Below, in pieces: positions 9,066 to 19,705 of a stretch of DNA of 64,000 nucleotides. The position numbers and the translations under genes are program-made. The stretch is taken from NCBI RefSeq assembly GCF_036864975.1, contig NZ_CP104311.1, positions 1,218,001-1,282,000 on the forward strand, given 5' to 3'. The DNA is from Methylococcus capsulatus (GTDB lineage Bacteria > Pseudomonadota > Gammaproteobacteria > Methylococcales > Methylococcaceae). Below the pieces are notes generated by a model that had not been told where the DNA came from, made no database searches, and saw nothing but the letters and a program-made list of their open reading frames with translations. Position 1 is the first letter of the stretch, and every line of letters begins with the position of its first letter.

Positions 9066-9637
9066 TGGCAGTCGCTTTCGGAAAGATTGACGCCATTGCT
9101 ACCCTTTTCCTGAATCTGGTTGCCGTCGTCGTCGCGGGTGGTCCGCAAGCGTCCCGTCATCGCCAGCACCAGGCCTCGCGCCTTGGTGTAACCGCGACTG
9201 TCGCAGAAGATGAAGGTGCCGTTGTCCACACCGCTCAGGAACCCGTTGCCGCCGTAAACCACCCGGTTGCTGCCGGTGTACTTGATGGTCATGGTCAGCG
9301 ACGAAGAAACCGGGTCATGGATTCTCAGTACGGTTGCATCGGCCACCACGATCCAGCCGTCCGTCCAATTCTTCGAGTCGTCGCAGGCGGTGCCGCCGGT
9401 GTTCCGCTTGCATACTGTGACCGTGCTGTTGCGCTTCACGGCTTCACTGCGGGCATAGCTCAAGTCGGCCACCAGCGAATTGATCTGGGCTGCCATGCGG
9501 TTATCCAGGATCAGATCGCGGAAACCGGGTATGCCCACGGTGAGCAGGACGGCGGCGAGGGCGATCCCAATCATGAGTTCGATCAGGGTGAAAGCGGCGG
9601 TTCTGCGCATCGGCGACCTCAGGGGTAGTGAACGCAT
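9062..9637 (-). CDS. fimT: Minor pilin FimT/FimU (GspH family)
   Basis: 191 residues. N-terminal prepilin sequence RRTAAFTLIELMIGIALAAVLLTVGIP, then a GspH/FimT globular domain with the usual ARSEAVKRN helix and the W-x-D-GW turn (NWTDGWIV). Two ATGs are possible (9637 and 9610); both have purine-rich sites upstream, and I keep the longer. The residue at -1 of the expected cleavage site is Ala, not Gly. It is the first gene of the minor pilin operon; no clear promoter is visible in the 35 bp before it, where the neighbouring rlmM stop lies. Confidence 0.85.
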   Translation of the reverse strand: MRSLPLRSPMRRTAAFTLIELMIGIALAAVLLTVGIPGFRDLILDNRMAAQINSLVADLSYARSEAVKRNSTVTVCKRNTGGTACDDSKNWTDGWIVVADATVLRIHDPVSSSLTMTIKYTGSNRVVYGGNGFLSGVDNGTFIFCDSRGYTKARGLVLAMTGRLRTTRDDDGNQIQEKGSNGVNLSESDCQ

Positions 9638-9672
9638 GAGTTTTAAGCCCCTTCCCGTCGGTAACGTTTGAT

Positions 9673-10731
9673 CTACGACACCAGATTGAGAAATCCCGTC
9701 ACTTCTTCCCGGTCGTGGTAGAGCTGGCGGAATCTCAGGCGGTGGAACACCCCTTTCCCGGCTAGCCGTTCCTCGATCAGGTCGCGGCAGCGTTCGACTT
9801 CTTCGTAGCGCTTGTTCATCGGCAATTTTAGATTGAACACGGCATAGCGGAAGGCGCCGTCGGCCGCCCAGTCGGCCACCAGCCGAGCGATCCGCGAGGG
9901 CTGTTCCACCATGTCGCAGACCAGCCAGTCGACCGGCCTGGAAGGCCGGAAGCGGAAACCGTCGGTGCGCAAATGGGTCACCAAACCGGAGTCCAGCAGC
10001 ACCGGGGCCAGGTTGCCGTTATCGACCGCAGTGGTACGGATGTGGCGCCGCACCAGTTGCCAGGTCCAGCCACCGGGGGCGGCGCCCAGATCGACGGCGC
10101 TCATGCCTGGCCTGAGCATGGTTTCGGGCCGGTCGACGAACACCAGGAAGGCTTCTTCGAGTTTGAGGGTGGAGCGACTGGGGGCGGAACGGGGGAACTT
10201 GAGGCGGGGGATGCCGCAGGGCCACGGAGCTGAATCGCCCGGCAAGGTGTAGCCGAGGTACGCGGCGGTCGAAGTCAGAAAGAAGACGTGCAGGCGCGGG
10301 GCCTGCGGCCCGCCGCTCAGTAAGTCGGCCGCGGCAGCTGCGAACGGATGCTCGAATTTGCGGGTGAAAACGGCCAGTTCCTTGGCCTCATTGGTATCCG
10401 CGGTTTCCAGCCAGAGCGTCGAATAATGTCGCTGCAGGCTGGCTGCCGCACCGATGAGCGGGGTGATCCGGTCGTCGACCGGGAGGTCGGACAAGGGGCC
10501 GATGGCGAAAATCCGCTGGCGGGCGAATATCAGCGCATCGAAGTGCAGGCTGGCGGCCTGGGTCGCCAGGACATTGGGCTCGTGCGCCACGAAGACCACA
10601 TGGGCCGAGTTCTCCTTTGCTCGGATGTAGCCGGAAACTCCTGCCGCCAGGGTGTGGGCCTGGATTTCGCTTGCGCACTCCTTTTCGAAGCCGCGGCGGC
10701 AGTAGAGCAGGATCGATGAGGGGGATGTCAA
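9673..10731 (-). CDS. rlmM: 23S rRNA 2'-O-ribose C2498 methyltransferase RlmM
   Basis: 352 residues from a TTG at 10731. The open frame extends further upstream, but RlmM similarity begins at SSILLYCRRGFEKECASEI, which aligns with the first residues of E. coli RlmM (366 aa). The TTG has AGGTAAA just before it and there is no nearer ATG or GTG. A THUMP-like N-terminal region is followed by the RrmJ-type methyltransferase core: AVDLGAAPGGWTWQL (SAM site), DWLVCDM and the catalytic Lys in FNLKLPMNKRYEE. It modifies 23S rRNA in the cytosol. It is divergent from the Wzt-like ABC gene. Confidence 0.9.
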   Translation of the reverse strand: MTSPSSILLYCRRGFEKECASEIQAHTLAAGVSGYIRAKENSAHVVFVAHEPNVLATQAASLHFDALIFARQRIFAIGPLSDLPVDDRITPLIGAAASLQRHYSTLWLETADTNEAKELAVFTRKFEHPFAAAAADLLSGGPQAPRLHVFFLTSTAAYLGYTLPGDSAPWPCGIPRLKFPRSAPSRSTLKLEEAFLVFVDRPETMLRPGMSAVDLGAAPGGWTWQLVRRHIRTTAVDNGNLAPVLLDSGLVTHLRTDGFRFRPSRPVDWLVCDMVEQPSRIARLVADWAADGAFRYAVFNLKLPMNKRYEEVERCRDLIEERLAGKGVFHRLRFRQLYHDREEVTGFLNLVS

Positions 10732-10812
10732 GGCTTTACCTGTGGCCGGGCCTGGTTTAAGTTGCAAAACGGCGAAAGCCGCGCATTCTAACCGACATTC
10801 TCCGTTCCGACC

Positions 10813-12030
10813 GTGAGTTCCCCCCCTATCCTGGCCGACCGGATCGGCAAGAAGTTTTCCCGCTCCCTGGGTCATTCGTTGTGGCATTCCGCCCAGGATC
10901 TGGGGCGGCGTCTGGTCGGGCGACGGCCGGCGCCGGTGTTGCGCGCCGGCGAATTCTGGGCAGTGCGGGACGTATCCCTCACCGTCGCGGCGGGCGAATG
11001 CTTAGGCCTGATCGGACCCAACGGCGCAGGCAAAAGCACGCTGCTGCGGATGCTTGGCCGCGAATACCGTCCGGACGCCGGCCGGGTCGAGCTGCGGGGG
11101 GCGGTGAAATCGCTGATCCGCTTGGGGCACGGGCTCCAGCCGATGTACAGCGGGCGCGAAAACGTCTATCTCAAGTGCGCGGAACTGGGGCTGTCCAAGC
11201 GCGACACCGACGCCAGACTGGACGAAATCGTCGCCTTCGCTGAACTGGAGGCGGCGCTGGAGCGCCCGGTCAAGCAATATTCCGACGGCATGTACGCCCG
11301 TCTGGAATTCGCCATCGCCACCTGTATGCCGATTGATGTCCTGCTCATCGACGAAGTGCTGGCGGTGAGCGACGTCGCATTCCAGTTGCGATGTCTGGAG
11401 CGGCTCGAGACCCTCAAGCGCGAGGGCAGCGCTCTGGTGTTCGTCTCTCATTCCGAGATGAATCTGCGCCAGGTGGCGGACCGCTGCCTGCTGCTGTTCG
11501 ACGGCCAGGCCATGGCCGAGGGACGGCCGGAAGCCGTATTGGGGAAATACTATGAGGCAGTGGGCTATTTCAATCGCGATCTGAAGTCTTGCGGTGTCCT
11601 GCCGGCCAGGCCCCCCGACGCTTCGGCCGGGCTGGACTTTCCCGGGCCGGCCCCCGAGTCCCTTCAGGCTGTTCCCGGCCAGCCGCTGGCGTTCGAGCTG
11701 GAATACCGGGCCGAGCGGAATTTCGAGTTCGTGGAGCTGCGGCTCGAATTCTGGAACACGGCAGGTCTGCTCGTGGCCAGCACGCTGGCGGCGGGCGGCC
11801 GGCCATGCCTGACCAGGGGGCGGGGGCGTTTTCGGGTGGAACTGCCTTTCCTCGGGCTGGGAGCCGGGATTTACGATGTTGCCGTGTCGGCGAGGGCGGG
11901 CGGACGCAACTTGGCGTACAAGGGGGCGGTCCGGCGCATCCAGGTGCTGCAGACTGCCTGCGACCGCCCCGGCGGCTTCGGCGTCATCGAAGCGCATATC
12001 CGGACGGCGCCGTCGGGCAAGACGTTTTGA
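10813..12030 (+). CDS. Wzt-like polysaccharide export ABC ATPase with C-terminal carbohydrate-binding domain
   Basis: 405 residues, start GTG. The ATPase domain (1-~240) has Walker A GPNGAGKST at 68-76, the Wzt-type signature YSDGMYARL at ~156, Walker B VLLIDE at ~176 and the switch His in FVSHSEMNL. Residues ~265-400 form an extra beta-rich domain like the Wzt C-terminal domain that reads the end of O-antigen chains. Such proteins energise export of O-antigen or teichoic-acid-type polymers with a Wzm permease. No permease or glycosyltransferase gene lies next to it, so it is an orphan here. Confidence 0.8.
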   Translation: MSSPPILADRIGKKFSRSLGHSLWHSAQDLGRRLVGRRPAPVLRAGEFWAVRDVSLTVAAGECLGLIGPNGAGKSTLLRMLGREYRPDAGRVELRGAVKSLIRLGHGLQPMYSGRENVYLKCAELGLSKRDTDARLDEIVAFAELEAALERPVKQYSDGMYARLEFAIATCMPIDVLLIDEVLAVSDVAFQLRCLERLETLKREGSALVFVSHSEMNLRQVADRCLLLFDGQAMAEGRPEAVLGKYYEAVGYFNRDLKSCGVLPARPPDASAGLDFPGPAPESLQAVPGQPLAFELEYRAERNFEFVELRLEFWNTAGLLVASTLAAGGRPCLTRGRGRFRVELPFLGLGAGIYDVAVSARAGGRNLAYKGAVRRIQVLQTACDRPGGFGVIEAHIRTAPSGKTF

Positions 12031-12055
12031 ACATCCGCTACGGGAGACAATCTCA

Positions 12056-12478
12056 GTGATCAAGGAACAGTGTGTGATCCCCAGGTATCTGGTCAACCAA
12101 ATCCTGCATTTGGCCCAGGCTTCGCCGGAGCGCGAGGTGTGCGGGCTGATCGGTGCCGCCGCAGGACGGAGGATGCGCTGTTATCCCGTACCCAACGTCG
12201 CCGAACGCCCGGAATGCCGCTTTCTGCTCGATCCGAAGGGGCAGATCGACGCGCTGCGCGCCATGCGGGAGCGAGGGGAGGAGCTGTTCGCGATTTTCCA
12301 TTCGCATCCCACGGCCGCAGCCGTTCCTTCCCCGGTCGACCTGGAATTCGCCGCTTACCCCGATGCGCTGCATCTCATCGTTTCCCTGAGCACGAAGGGA
12401 GTGCTGGAAATGCGGGGCTTCCGTATCGGATCGTCGTCGGCGCCGGGCGAAGTCGAACTCCTGTTGGCACCGGAATGA
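12056..12478 (+). CDS. JAMM/MPN+ metalloprotease (Mov34/PAD-1 family)
   Basis: 140 residues from GTG at 12056, which has a GGGAGA site 8-9 bases upstream; another GTG at 12074 is possible. The full zinc JAMM signature is present: Glu27 (REVCGLIG), then H82-S-H84-P, S92 and D95 (HSHP, six residues, S-x-x-D). In bacteria such small JAMM proteins remove C-terminal extensions from ubiquitin-like sulfur carriers (ThiS/MoaD/CysO) or cleave cysteine from CysO. No sulfur-carrier gene is adjacent, so the substrate is unknown. It follows the ABC gene by 25 bp and may be cotranscribed. Confidence 0.82.
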   Translation: MIKEQCVIPRYLVNQILHLAQASPEREVCGLIGAAAGRRMRCYPVPNVAERPECRFLLDPKGQIDALRAMRERGEELFAIFHSHPTAAAVPSPVDLEFAAYPDALHLIVSLSTKGVLEMRGFRIGSSSAPGEVELLLAPE

Positions 12479-12482
12479 TCTG

Positions 12483-15137
12483 TCAGGGGTTGGTTTGGCG
12501 ATCTTCCCGGTAGATCCATCCGCGCCGACGCATCCATTTCTCCAGTTCCACCGCCCAAAACACCACGGTGGAGAGGAGCAGACAGACCGCCAGCTCGTGG
12601 GGTTCCAATGCCTGTGTCCTGAAGATGGGCTGCAGCAGCGGGACATAGAGCACCGCCATCTGCAGCAGGAACGTGAGCAGCACGGCGCCGAGGAGTGGCT
12701 TGTTCGAGAAGAAAGCCTGGGCGAAGAACGATTCCCGCTCCGACCGGATGGCAAGGACATGCCCCATCTGCGACAGCGTCAGGACGGTGAATACCATGCT
12801 TTGCCAGTGTTCCGAACCGGTATGGTAGGCCCAGGACTGCGACAGCAGGGAGATGCCTCCCATCAGCAGTCCGATCCAGAGAATGTGTTGCCACATGCCA
12901 TGCGCGAAGATACTTTCCTGCGGTGGGCGCGGAGGGCGCTCCATGATGCCGCGTTCCGGGGGCTCGGCCGTCAGCGCCAGGCCCGGCAGGCCATCGGTGA
13001 CCAGATTGATCCAAAGGATGTGGATCGGTAACAGTGGGATCGGCAGCATCAGGAATGGTGCGAGGAATAGAGTCCATATCTCCGCCGAATTGCTTGTCAT
13101 CGTATATTTGATGAACTTGCGTATGTTGTCGAAGATCCGACGTCCCTCCCGGACGGCGGCGACGATGGAGGCGAAGTTGTCGTCCAGGAGGATCATGTGC
13201 GCGGCCTCCCGCGCCACGTCGGTGCCGATCTTACCCATGGCTACGCCGATGTTGGCGCATTTCAAGGCGGGGGCGTCGTTGACGCCGTCACCGGTCATCG
13301 CCACGAATTCGCCTTTGTCCTGCAGCGCCCGGACGATCTTGATCTTCTGCTCCGGGGCGACTCGGGCGTAGACGCGGATTTCCTCCACCTGTTTCTCGAA
13401 TTCTGCCAGGCTCAGCCGGGCCAGTTCCTCACCGGTCAGGACTGCATCGTCCTCGTCGGCGATGCCCAGCCGGCGGGCGATGGCACGTGCGGTCGCCGGA
13501 TGGTCGCCGGTGATCATGACCGGCTTGATCCCCGCCGTTTTGCACAAGGCCACCGCTTCCGCGGCTTCGGGCCGAGGCGGGTCCATGAGCCCGACCAGAC
13601 CGAGGAAGCACAGCCCGGTTTCGACGGTTTCAGGGTGCAGATCCGCCGGCGGCTCCGGCCATTCTCGGTAAGCCAGAGCCAGCACCCGCAGCCCGTCCGC
13701 AGCCATGCCTTCGGCAATCTCCTGTAACTCCCCGATCTGGATGGGGCGGGGACCTTGGGCGCTCCATGCCGTCCGACAGCGCGGCAACAGCTTTTCCGGC
13801 GCGCCCTTGGTATAGGCGATCAGTCCTTCGCCTTCGCGATGGAGCGTCGTCATCAGCTTGCGCTCCGAATCGAAGGGAATCTCCGCGGTGCGCGGGGACG
13901 AGGCGGCAATCTGCGTGCCGGGATAGCCTGCCGCGGCGGCCGCTTCGTACAGTGCGGTTTCAGTGGGGTCCCCCAGGAGACGCCCTTCTTTGTCGAGCCG
14001 GACGTCGTTGTTCAGGGCCATGGCCCGCAGTATCGGCTCCGGCAGCGCGGTGGTCGTCCGGCCGTCGGCATAGAAAGCCTCGGCCCGCATCCGATTCTGG
14101 GTGAGGGTGCCGGTCTTGTCCGAGCAGATATAGGTGACCGAGCCCAGCGTTTCGACCGCCGGGAGGCGCCGGATCAGCACGTGTTGCCGGATCATTTTCC
14201 GCGCGCCCAGCGCCAGGGAGACGGTCGCGACGGCCGGGAGGGCTTCCGGAATGGCGGCGACCGCGAGGCTGACGGCGGTGAGGAACATCAGTATCGGCTG
14301 TTCGCCCCGCAGCAGTCCGACCACGAAGATGATGGCGCAGATCGCCAGCACCAGCAGCGCCAGTCGCTTGCCGAGCTGGGCCAGTCGATTCTGCAGTGGC
14401 GTGCGGCTTTCCTTTTCTTCGTGCAGGAGCCGGGCGATCCGGCCGAGTTCGGTTTCCATGCCGGTGGCGATCACGCTGCCCAGGCCCCGCCCGTAGGTGA
14501 CGATCGTGCCCTTGTAGGCCATGTTTCGGCGCTCGCCGAGCGCTGCGTCCGGATTGCGGATCGCTTCGGTGGACTTGCCGACCGGCTGGGACTCGCCGGT
14601 GAGGGTGGCTTCTTCCACCCGGAATTGGGCGGTCTCCAGCAAGCGGATGTCGGCCGGTACGATGTTGCCGGCTTCCAGCAGCACCAGGTCGCCGGGAACG
14701 AGCTCATGGGCCGGCACCTCGTGATGCTGCCCGTCCCGCACGACCCGCGCGGTGGGCGCGGCCATGCTCTGCAAGGCCGAAATAGCGCGTTCGGCACGGT
14801 ATTCCTGGATGAAGCCGATGGCTGCGTTGAGGACGACGATCACTACGATGGTTACGGTATCGGCGATCCCGCCGACCAGGCCGGAAACGATGCCGGCCAG
14901 GATCAGGACCACGATCATGAAATCGGCGAACTGGCTCAGCAGCATGGCCAGCGGGCCGCGGGGCCGTTGCTCGATGATGAGGTTCGGCCCCAGTTCGGCG
15001 AGCCGCTGCTCGGCCTCCCGTTGCGACAGCCCCGTCTGCGGGTCGACCTTGAGCCAGGCAGTGATCTGCCACGGTTCGAGCAGATGCCAGTGCGCCTGTG
15101 GATAGGATTGCCGGGTCGCGGGGGGCTTGCGTTTCAT
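12483..15137 (-). CDS. P-type cation-transporting ATPase, subfamily IIA-like (Ca2+-type)
   Basis: 884 residues with all P-ATPase domains: cation ATPase N-terminal domain (20-~85), actuator TGES at 180-183, phosphorylated Asp340 in SDKTGTLTQ, GDGVNDAPALK hinge, and ten predicted membrane helices. Helix M4 reads AAIPEALPAV where SERCA-type pumps have PEGLP; M5 has NSAE and M6 NLVTDGLPG, matching calcium-site positions of IIA pumps. Ca2+ is therefore most likely but Mn2+ or another cation is possible. It sits in the inner membrane. It converges with the JAMM gene with only 4 bp between stop codons. Confidence 0.85.
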   Translation of the reverse strand: MKRKPPATRQSYPQAHWHLLEPWQITAWLKVDPQTGLSQREAEQRLAELGPNLIIEQRPRGPLAMLLSQFADFMIVVLILAGIVSGLVGGIADTVTIVVIVVLNAAIGFIQEYRAERAISALQSMAAPTARVVRDGQHHEVPAHELVPGDLVLLEAGNIVPADIRLLETAQFRVEEATLTGESQPVGKSTEAIRNPDAALGERRNMAYKGTIVTYGRGLGSVIATGMETELGRIARLLHEEKESRTPLQNRLAQLGKRLALLVLAICAIIFVVGLLRGEQPILMFLTAVSLAVAAIPEALPAVATVSLALGARKMIRQHVLIRRLPAVETLGSVTYICSDKTGTLTQNRMRAEAFYADGRTTTALPEPILRAMALNNDVRLDKEGRLLGDPTETALYEAAAAAGYPGTQIAASSPRTAEIPFDSERKLMTTLHREGEGLIAYTKGAPEKLLPRCRTAWSAQGPRPIQIGELQEIAEGMAADGLRVLALAYREWPEPPADLHPETVETGLCFLGLVGLMDPPRPEAAEAVALCKTAGIKPVMITGDHPATARAIARRLGIADEDDAVLTGEELARLSLAEFEKQVEEIRVYARVAPEQKIKIVRALQDKGEFVAMTGDGVNDAPALKCANIGVAMGKIGTDVAREAAHMILLDDNFASIVAAVREGRRIFDNIRKFIKYTMTSNSAEIWTLFLAPFLMLPIPLLPIHILWINLVTDGLPGLALTAEPPERGIMERPPRPPQESIFAHGMWQHILWIGLLMGGISLLSQSWAYHTGSEHWQSMVFTVLTLSQMGHVLAIRSERESFFAQAFFSNKPLLGAVLLTFLLQMAVLYVPLLQPIFRTQALEPHELAVCLLLSTVVFWAVELEKWMRRRGWIYREDRQTNP

Positions 15138-15285
15138 GGCGGAGGTCCTCGGTGTCTCATCCTTCGCGGCAGAGAGTGGATGATTCGCCTAGGGTAGCCA
15201 CCCCGCTGGCTGGGCGGAAGGTCTGGCGGCATCGCCTCGGGTCTTGCGGGGGAGTCCGAAGCTTCCCCCCGGTTGTTTTTTTGTG

Positions 15286-16716
15286 TTATTGCAGCTTCTT
15301 CTTGAGCAGTTCGTTGAGCTGGGCCGGATTGGCCTTGCCCTGGGTGGCTTTCATGGCCTGGCCGACGAAAAAGCCGAACAGCTTGTCCTTGCCGGCGCGG
15401 TACTGGGCGAGCTGATCGGGGTTGGCTGCGATGATCTGGTCGATGATCGCCTCGATCGCTCCGGTGTCGGTGATCTGCTTGAGTCCCTGTTTCTCGATGA
15501 TGTCGTCGGCGCTGCCACCTTCGTTCCACATGGCTTCCAGCACTTGCTTGGCGATCTTGCCGGAAATCGTGGCGTCGGCGATGCGGCGGATCAGTCCGGC
15601 CAGCCCCGCGGCGTCGATCTTCGACTCGGTGATCTCCAGCCCATCTTTGTTGAGGAGGCCGGACAGTTCCACCATCAGCCAGTTGGCGCACAGCTTGGGG
15701 TCGCTGGCGGCTTCACCGACCACGGTTTCATAAAAGTCGGCCAGTTCCCGGCTGGCGGTCAGCACTTCCGCGTCGTAATCGCTCAAGCCGTACTGTGCCT
15801 TGAAGCGCTCGCGCTTGGCGTCCGGCAATTCGGGCAGGGTGGCTTTGACCTCCTCGATGAAGCCGCTGCTGATTTCCAGCGGCAAGAGGTCCGGGTCGGG
15901 AAAATACCGGTAATCGTTGGCCTCTTCCTTGCTGCGCATGGAACGGGTTTCGTCCCTGACCGAGTCGTACAGCCGGGTTTCCTGGATCACCTCGCCGCCA
16001 CCTTCCAGGATCTCGATCTGGCGAGCGATCTCGTGGTTGATCGCTTTTTCCACGAAGCGGAAGGAGTTGAGGTTCTTGATTTCGGCGCGGGTGCCGAACT
16101 TTTCCTGGCCCTTGGGCCGGACGGACACATTGGCATCGCAACGGAACGAGCCTTCCTGCATGTTCCCGTCGCAGATCTCCAGATAGCGCACCAGGGCGTG
16201 CAGCTTCTTCATGTAGGCTACTGCCTCCTTGGCGGAACGCAGATCCGGCTCGGACACGATTTCCAGAAGCGGGGTGCCGGCGCGGTTGAGGTCGATGCCC
16301 GTATAGCCGTGGAAGTCCTCGTGCAGCGACTTGCCGGCATCTTCCTCCAGATGGGCGCGGGTGATGCCTATGGTCAGCTCTTTCCCGTCGACGTTGATGT
16401 TGAGCTTGCCGCGCGCGACCACCGGCAGATCGTACTGGCTGATCTGGTAGCCCTTGGGCAGGTCGGGGTAGAAGTAATTTTTGCGGGCGAACACCGACAC
16501 CGGCGCGATCTCGGCGCCGATGGCCAGGCCGAATTTGACCGCCATGCGCACGGCTTCACGATTGAGCACCGGCAGCACGCCGGGCAGGCCGAGATCGACG
16601 GCGCAAGCCTGGGTGTTGGGCTCGGCGCCGTAGGCGGTGGGGGCGCCGGAGAAAATCTTCGAGCGGGTGGCGAGCTGGGCGTGGATTTCCAGCCCGATGA
16701 CAGTTTCCCATTCCAT
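15286..16716 (-). CDS. gatB: Asp-tRNA(Asn)/Glu-tRNA(Gln) amidotransferase subunit B
   Basis: 476 residues, normal GatB length. Starts with [20 protein letters not shown] and has GCG-free GatB core signatures such as [16 protein letters not shown] and DANVSVRP, then the C-terminal YqeY-like helical domain (from ~330). GatB binds the mischarged tRNA and phosphorylates its acyl group, and receives ammonia from GatA. Presence of gatCAB implies that Gln-tRNA and/or Asn-tRNA are made by transamidation. It is the last gene of gatC-gatA-gatB, 27 bp after gatA. Confidence 0.96.
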   Translation of the reverse strand: MEWETVIGLEIHAQLATRSKIFSGAPTAYGAEPNTQACAVDLGLPGVLPVLNREAVRMAVKFGLAIGAEIAPVSVFARKNYFYPDLPKGYQISQYDLPVVARGKLNINVDGKELTIGITRAHLEEDAGKSLHEDFHGYTGIDLNRAGTPLLEIVSEPDLRSAKEAVAYMKKLHALVRYLEICDGNMQEGSFRCDANVSVRPKGQEKFGTRAEIKNLNSFRFVEKAINHEIARQIEILEGGGEVIQETRLYDSVRDETRSMRSKEEANDYRYFPDPDLLPLEISSGFIEEVKATLPELPDAKRERFKAQYGLSDYDAEVLTASRELADFYETVVGEAASDPKLCANWLMVELSGLLNKDGLEITESKIDAAGLAGLIRRIADATISGKIAKQVLEAMWNEGGSADDIIEKQGLKQITDTGAIEAIIDQIIAANPDQLAQYRAGKDKLFGFFVGQAMKATQGKANPAQLNELLKKKLQ

Positions 16717-16743
16717 GTTCGGTTACACCTTGGAAGCTTTGGG

Positions 16744-18201
16744 TTAATCGGCGATGCCGGTCGGGACGTGGGTGTGCCAGTCGGTGGCCTGCTGGTAGCG
16801 GTGGGCCACGTTCAGCAGGCGGTCTTCGCTGAAATAGCCGCCGATGATCTGCATGCCGACGGGCAGGCCGTCGGCAAAGCCGACCGGGATCGACATGCCG
16901 GGCAGACCGGCCAGGTTCACCGCGATGGTGTAGATGTCCGACAGGTACATGGCGATGGGGTCCGCGCTCTTGGCGCCGAACTCGAACGCCACCGAAGGTG
17001 CGGTCGGTCCCATGATGACGTCGACCTCCTCGAAAGCCCGGCGGAAGTCCTCGCTGATCAGGCGGCGGACCTTCTGGGCCTTGAGGTAATAGGCATCGTA
17101 ATAACCGGCTGACAGTGCGTAGGTGCCGATCAAAATGCGGCGTTTGACCTCGGCGCCGAAGCCTTCGCCACGTGAACGGGTGTACAGGTCGGCCAGATCG
17201 GCGGGGTTTTCGCAGCGGTGGCCAAAGCGCACACCATCGAAGCGGGCCAGGTTGGAGGAGCATTCCGCCGGGGCGACCACATAATAGGCCGGGACCGAGA
17301 GATGCATGTTGGGCAGCGAGACTTCCTTGACGGTGGCGCCGAGCTTTCTGTACTCGTCCACGGCCTCCTGGATCAGGCTGGCGATGGCAGGATCGAGTCC
17401 TTCGCCGAAAAACTCTTTGGGCAGGCCGATGCGCAGGCCGTCCAGATTATTGGCAAGGGCGGCGCAGTAGTCCGGCACCGGACGGTCGACGCAGGTCGAG
17501 TCGCGCTCGTCGAAACCGGCCATGGTCTGCAGCATGATGGCGCAATCCTCGGCGGTGCGCGCCATTGGGCCGGCCTGATCCAGGCTGGACGCGAAGGCGA
17601 TCATGCCCCAGCGCGAGATCCGGCCGTAGGTCGGCTTGAGGCCGGTGATGCCGCAGAACGCCGCGGGCTGCCGGATGGAGCCGCCGGTGTCGGTGCCGGT
17701 CGCGCCCGCCGCCAGCCGTGCAGCGACCGCCGCGGCCGAGCCGCCGGAGGAGCCGCCGGGTACCGTGCCGGTGTTCCATGGATTCTTCACCGGACCGTAG
17801 TAGCTGGTCTCATTGGACGAGCCCATGGCGAATTCGTCCATGTTCAGTTTGCCGAGCATGACCGCGCCGGCGGCGCTGAAGCGCTCGACCACGCAGGCGT
17901 CATAGGGCGAAATGAAGTTGTCCAGCATCCGGGAGCCGCAGCTGGTGCGCACACCCTTCGTGCAGAAGATGTCCTTCTGGGCGATGGGGATGCCCGTCAA
18001 GGGGCCGGCCTCGCCTTTCGCGATGCGCTCGTCGGCAGCGCGGGCCTGGGCCAGGGCGATTTCCGGGGTGGTCGTGATGAAGCTGTTGAGGATGGGGTCG
18101 AGCCGCTCGATGCGAGCGAGATGGGTTTGCGTCAGTTCGACGCTGCTGAATTCTTTCCGTTCGAGACCGGCGGCCAGTTCGGCGATGGTCTTGCGATGCA
18201 T
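16744..18201 (-). CDS. gatA: Asp-tRNA(Asn)/Glu-tRNA(Gln) amidotransferase subunit A
   Basis: 485 residues of the amidase signature family. The catalytic Lys lies in [11 protein letters not shown] and the Ser-cisSer pair in [15 protein letters not shown] with [12 protein letters not shown] following. GatA hydrolyses glutamine (or asparagine) and channels ammonia to GatB. The gene lies between gatC and gatB on the minus strand, so the complex is encoded as one unit. Confidence 0.96.
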   Translation of the reverse strand: MHRKTIAELAAGLERKEFSSVELTQTHLARIERLDPILNSFITTTPEIALAQARAADERIAKGEAGPLTGIPIAQKDIFCTKGVRTSCGSRMLDNFISPYDACVVERFSAAGAVMLGKLNMDEFAMGSSNETSYYGPVKNPWNTGTVPGGSSGGSAAAVAARLAAGATGTDTGGSIRQPAAFCGITGLKPTYGRISRWGMIAFASSLDQAGPMARTAEDCAIMLQTMAGFDERDSTCVDRPVPDYCAALANNLDGLRIGLPKEFFGEGLDPAIASLIQEAVDEYRKLGATVKEVSLPNMHLSVPAYYVVAPAECSSNLARFDGVRFGHRCENPADLADLYTRSRGEGFGAEVKRRILIGTYALSAGYYDAYYLKAQKVRRLISEDFRRAFEEVDVIMGPTAPSVAFEFGAKSADPIAMYLSDIYTIAVNLAGLPGMSIPVGFADGLPVGMQIIGGYFSEDRLLNVAHRYQQATDWHTHVPTGIAD

Positions 18202-18252
18202 GCGGTGGCGCTCCGAAATGTGCGAATGTTTGAAGGGGAAGGCGGCACGGGT

Positions 18253-18540
18253 TTATTCGATGACCTTGGGTACCAGATAGAGTCCGGCCTCGACCAGGGG
18301 CGCATGGGCCTGGAACAGGGCGCGCTGGTCGGTCTCGGTGACGGTGTCGGGGCGCAGGCGCTGGGCCTCGTCCAAGGGATGCGCCATCGGCGCGACCCGG
18401 CTGGTGTCGACGCTGCCCAACTGTTCGACGAAGCCGAGAATCTGCGACAGATCGCGGGCGTAGGCTTCGACCTTGTCGTCGTCGATGGCGAGACGTGCCA
18501 GCCATGCGATTTTGTTGACTTCTGCGGCGCTGAGCGACAT
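18253..18540 (-). CDS. gatC: Asp-tRNA(Asn)/Glu-tRNA(Gln) amidotransferase subunit C
   Basis: 95 residues from the ATG at 18540 (MSLSAAEVNKIAWLARLAI), preceded by AGGA at good spacing. An in-frame ATG at 18585 would add 15 residues with no family match and is less likely. The sequence has the usual GatC features: N-terminal helix with IAWLARL, and the ILGFVEQLGSVDTSRVAPMAHP linker that threads between GatA and GatB. It opens the gatCAB operon and is divergent from mreB. Confidence 0.93.
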   Translation of the reverse strand: MSLSAAEVNKIAWLARLAIDDDKVEAYARDLSQILGFVEQLGSVDTSRVAPMAHPLDEAQRLRPDTVTETDQRALFQAHAPLVEAGLYLVPKVIE

Positions 18541-19687
<1,147 letters not shown>

Positions 19688-19705
19688 TTTCGTTCCCCAT
19701 CAGCG

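Noticed and set aside
15246-15290. GGGGGA...TCCCCC hairpin with T-tract on the plus strand
   Set aside because: The T-tract is on the plus strand, but both flanking genes are on the minus strand, so it cannot terminate either as drawn.
15244-17112. Open frame of 622 codons on the plus strand opposite gatB/gatA
   Set aside because: Antisense to two certain genes, with low-complexity translation and no family match.
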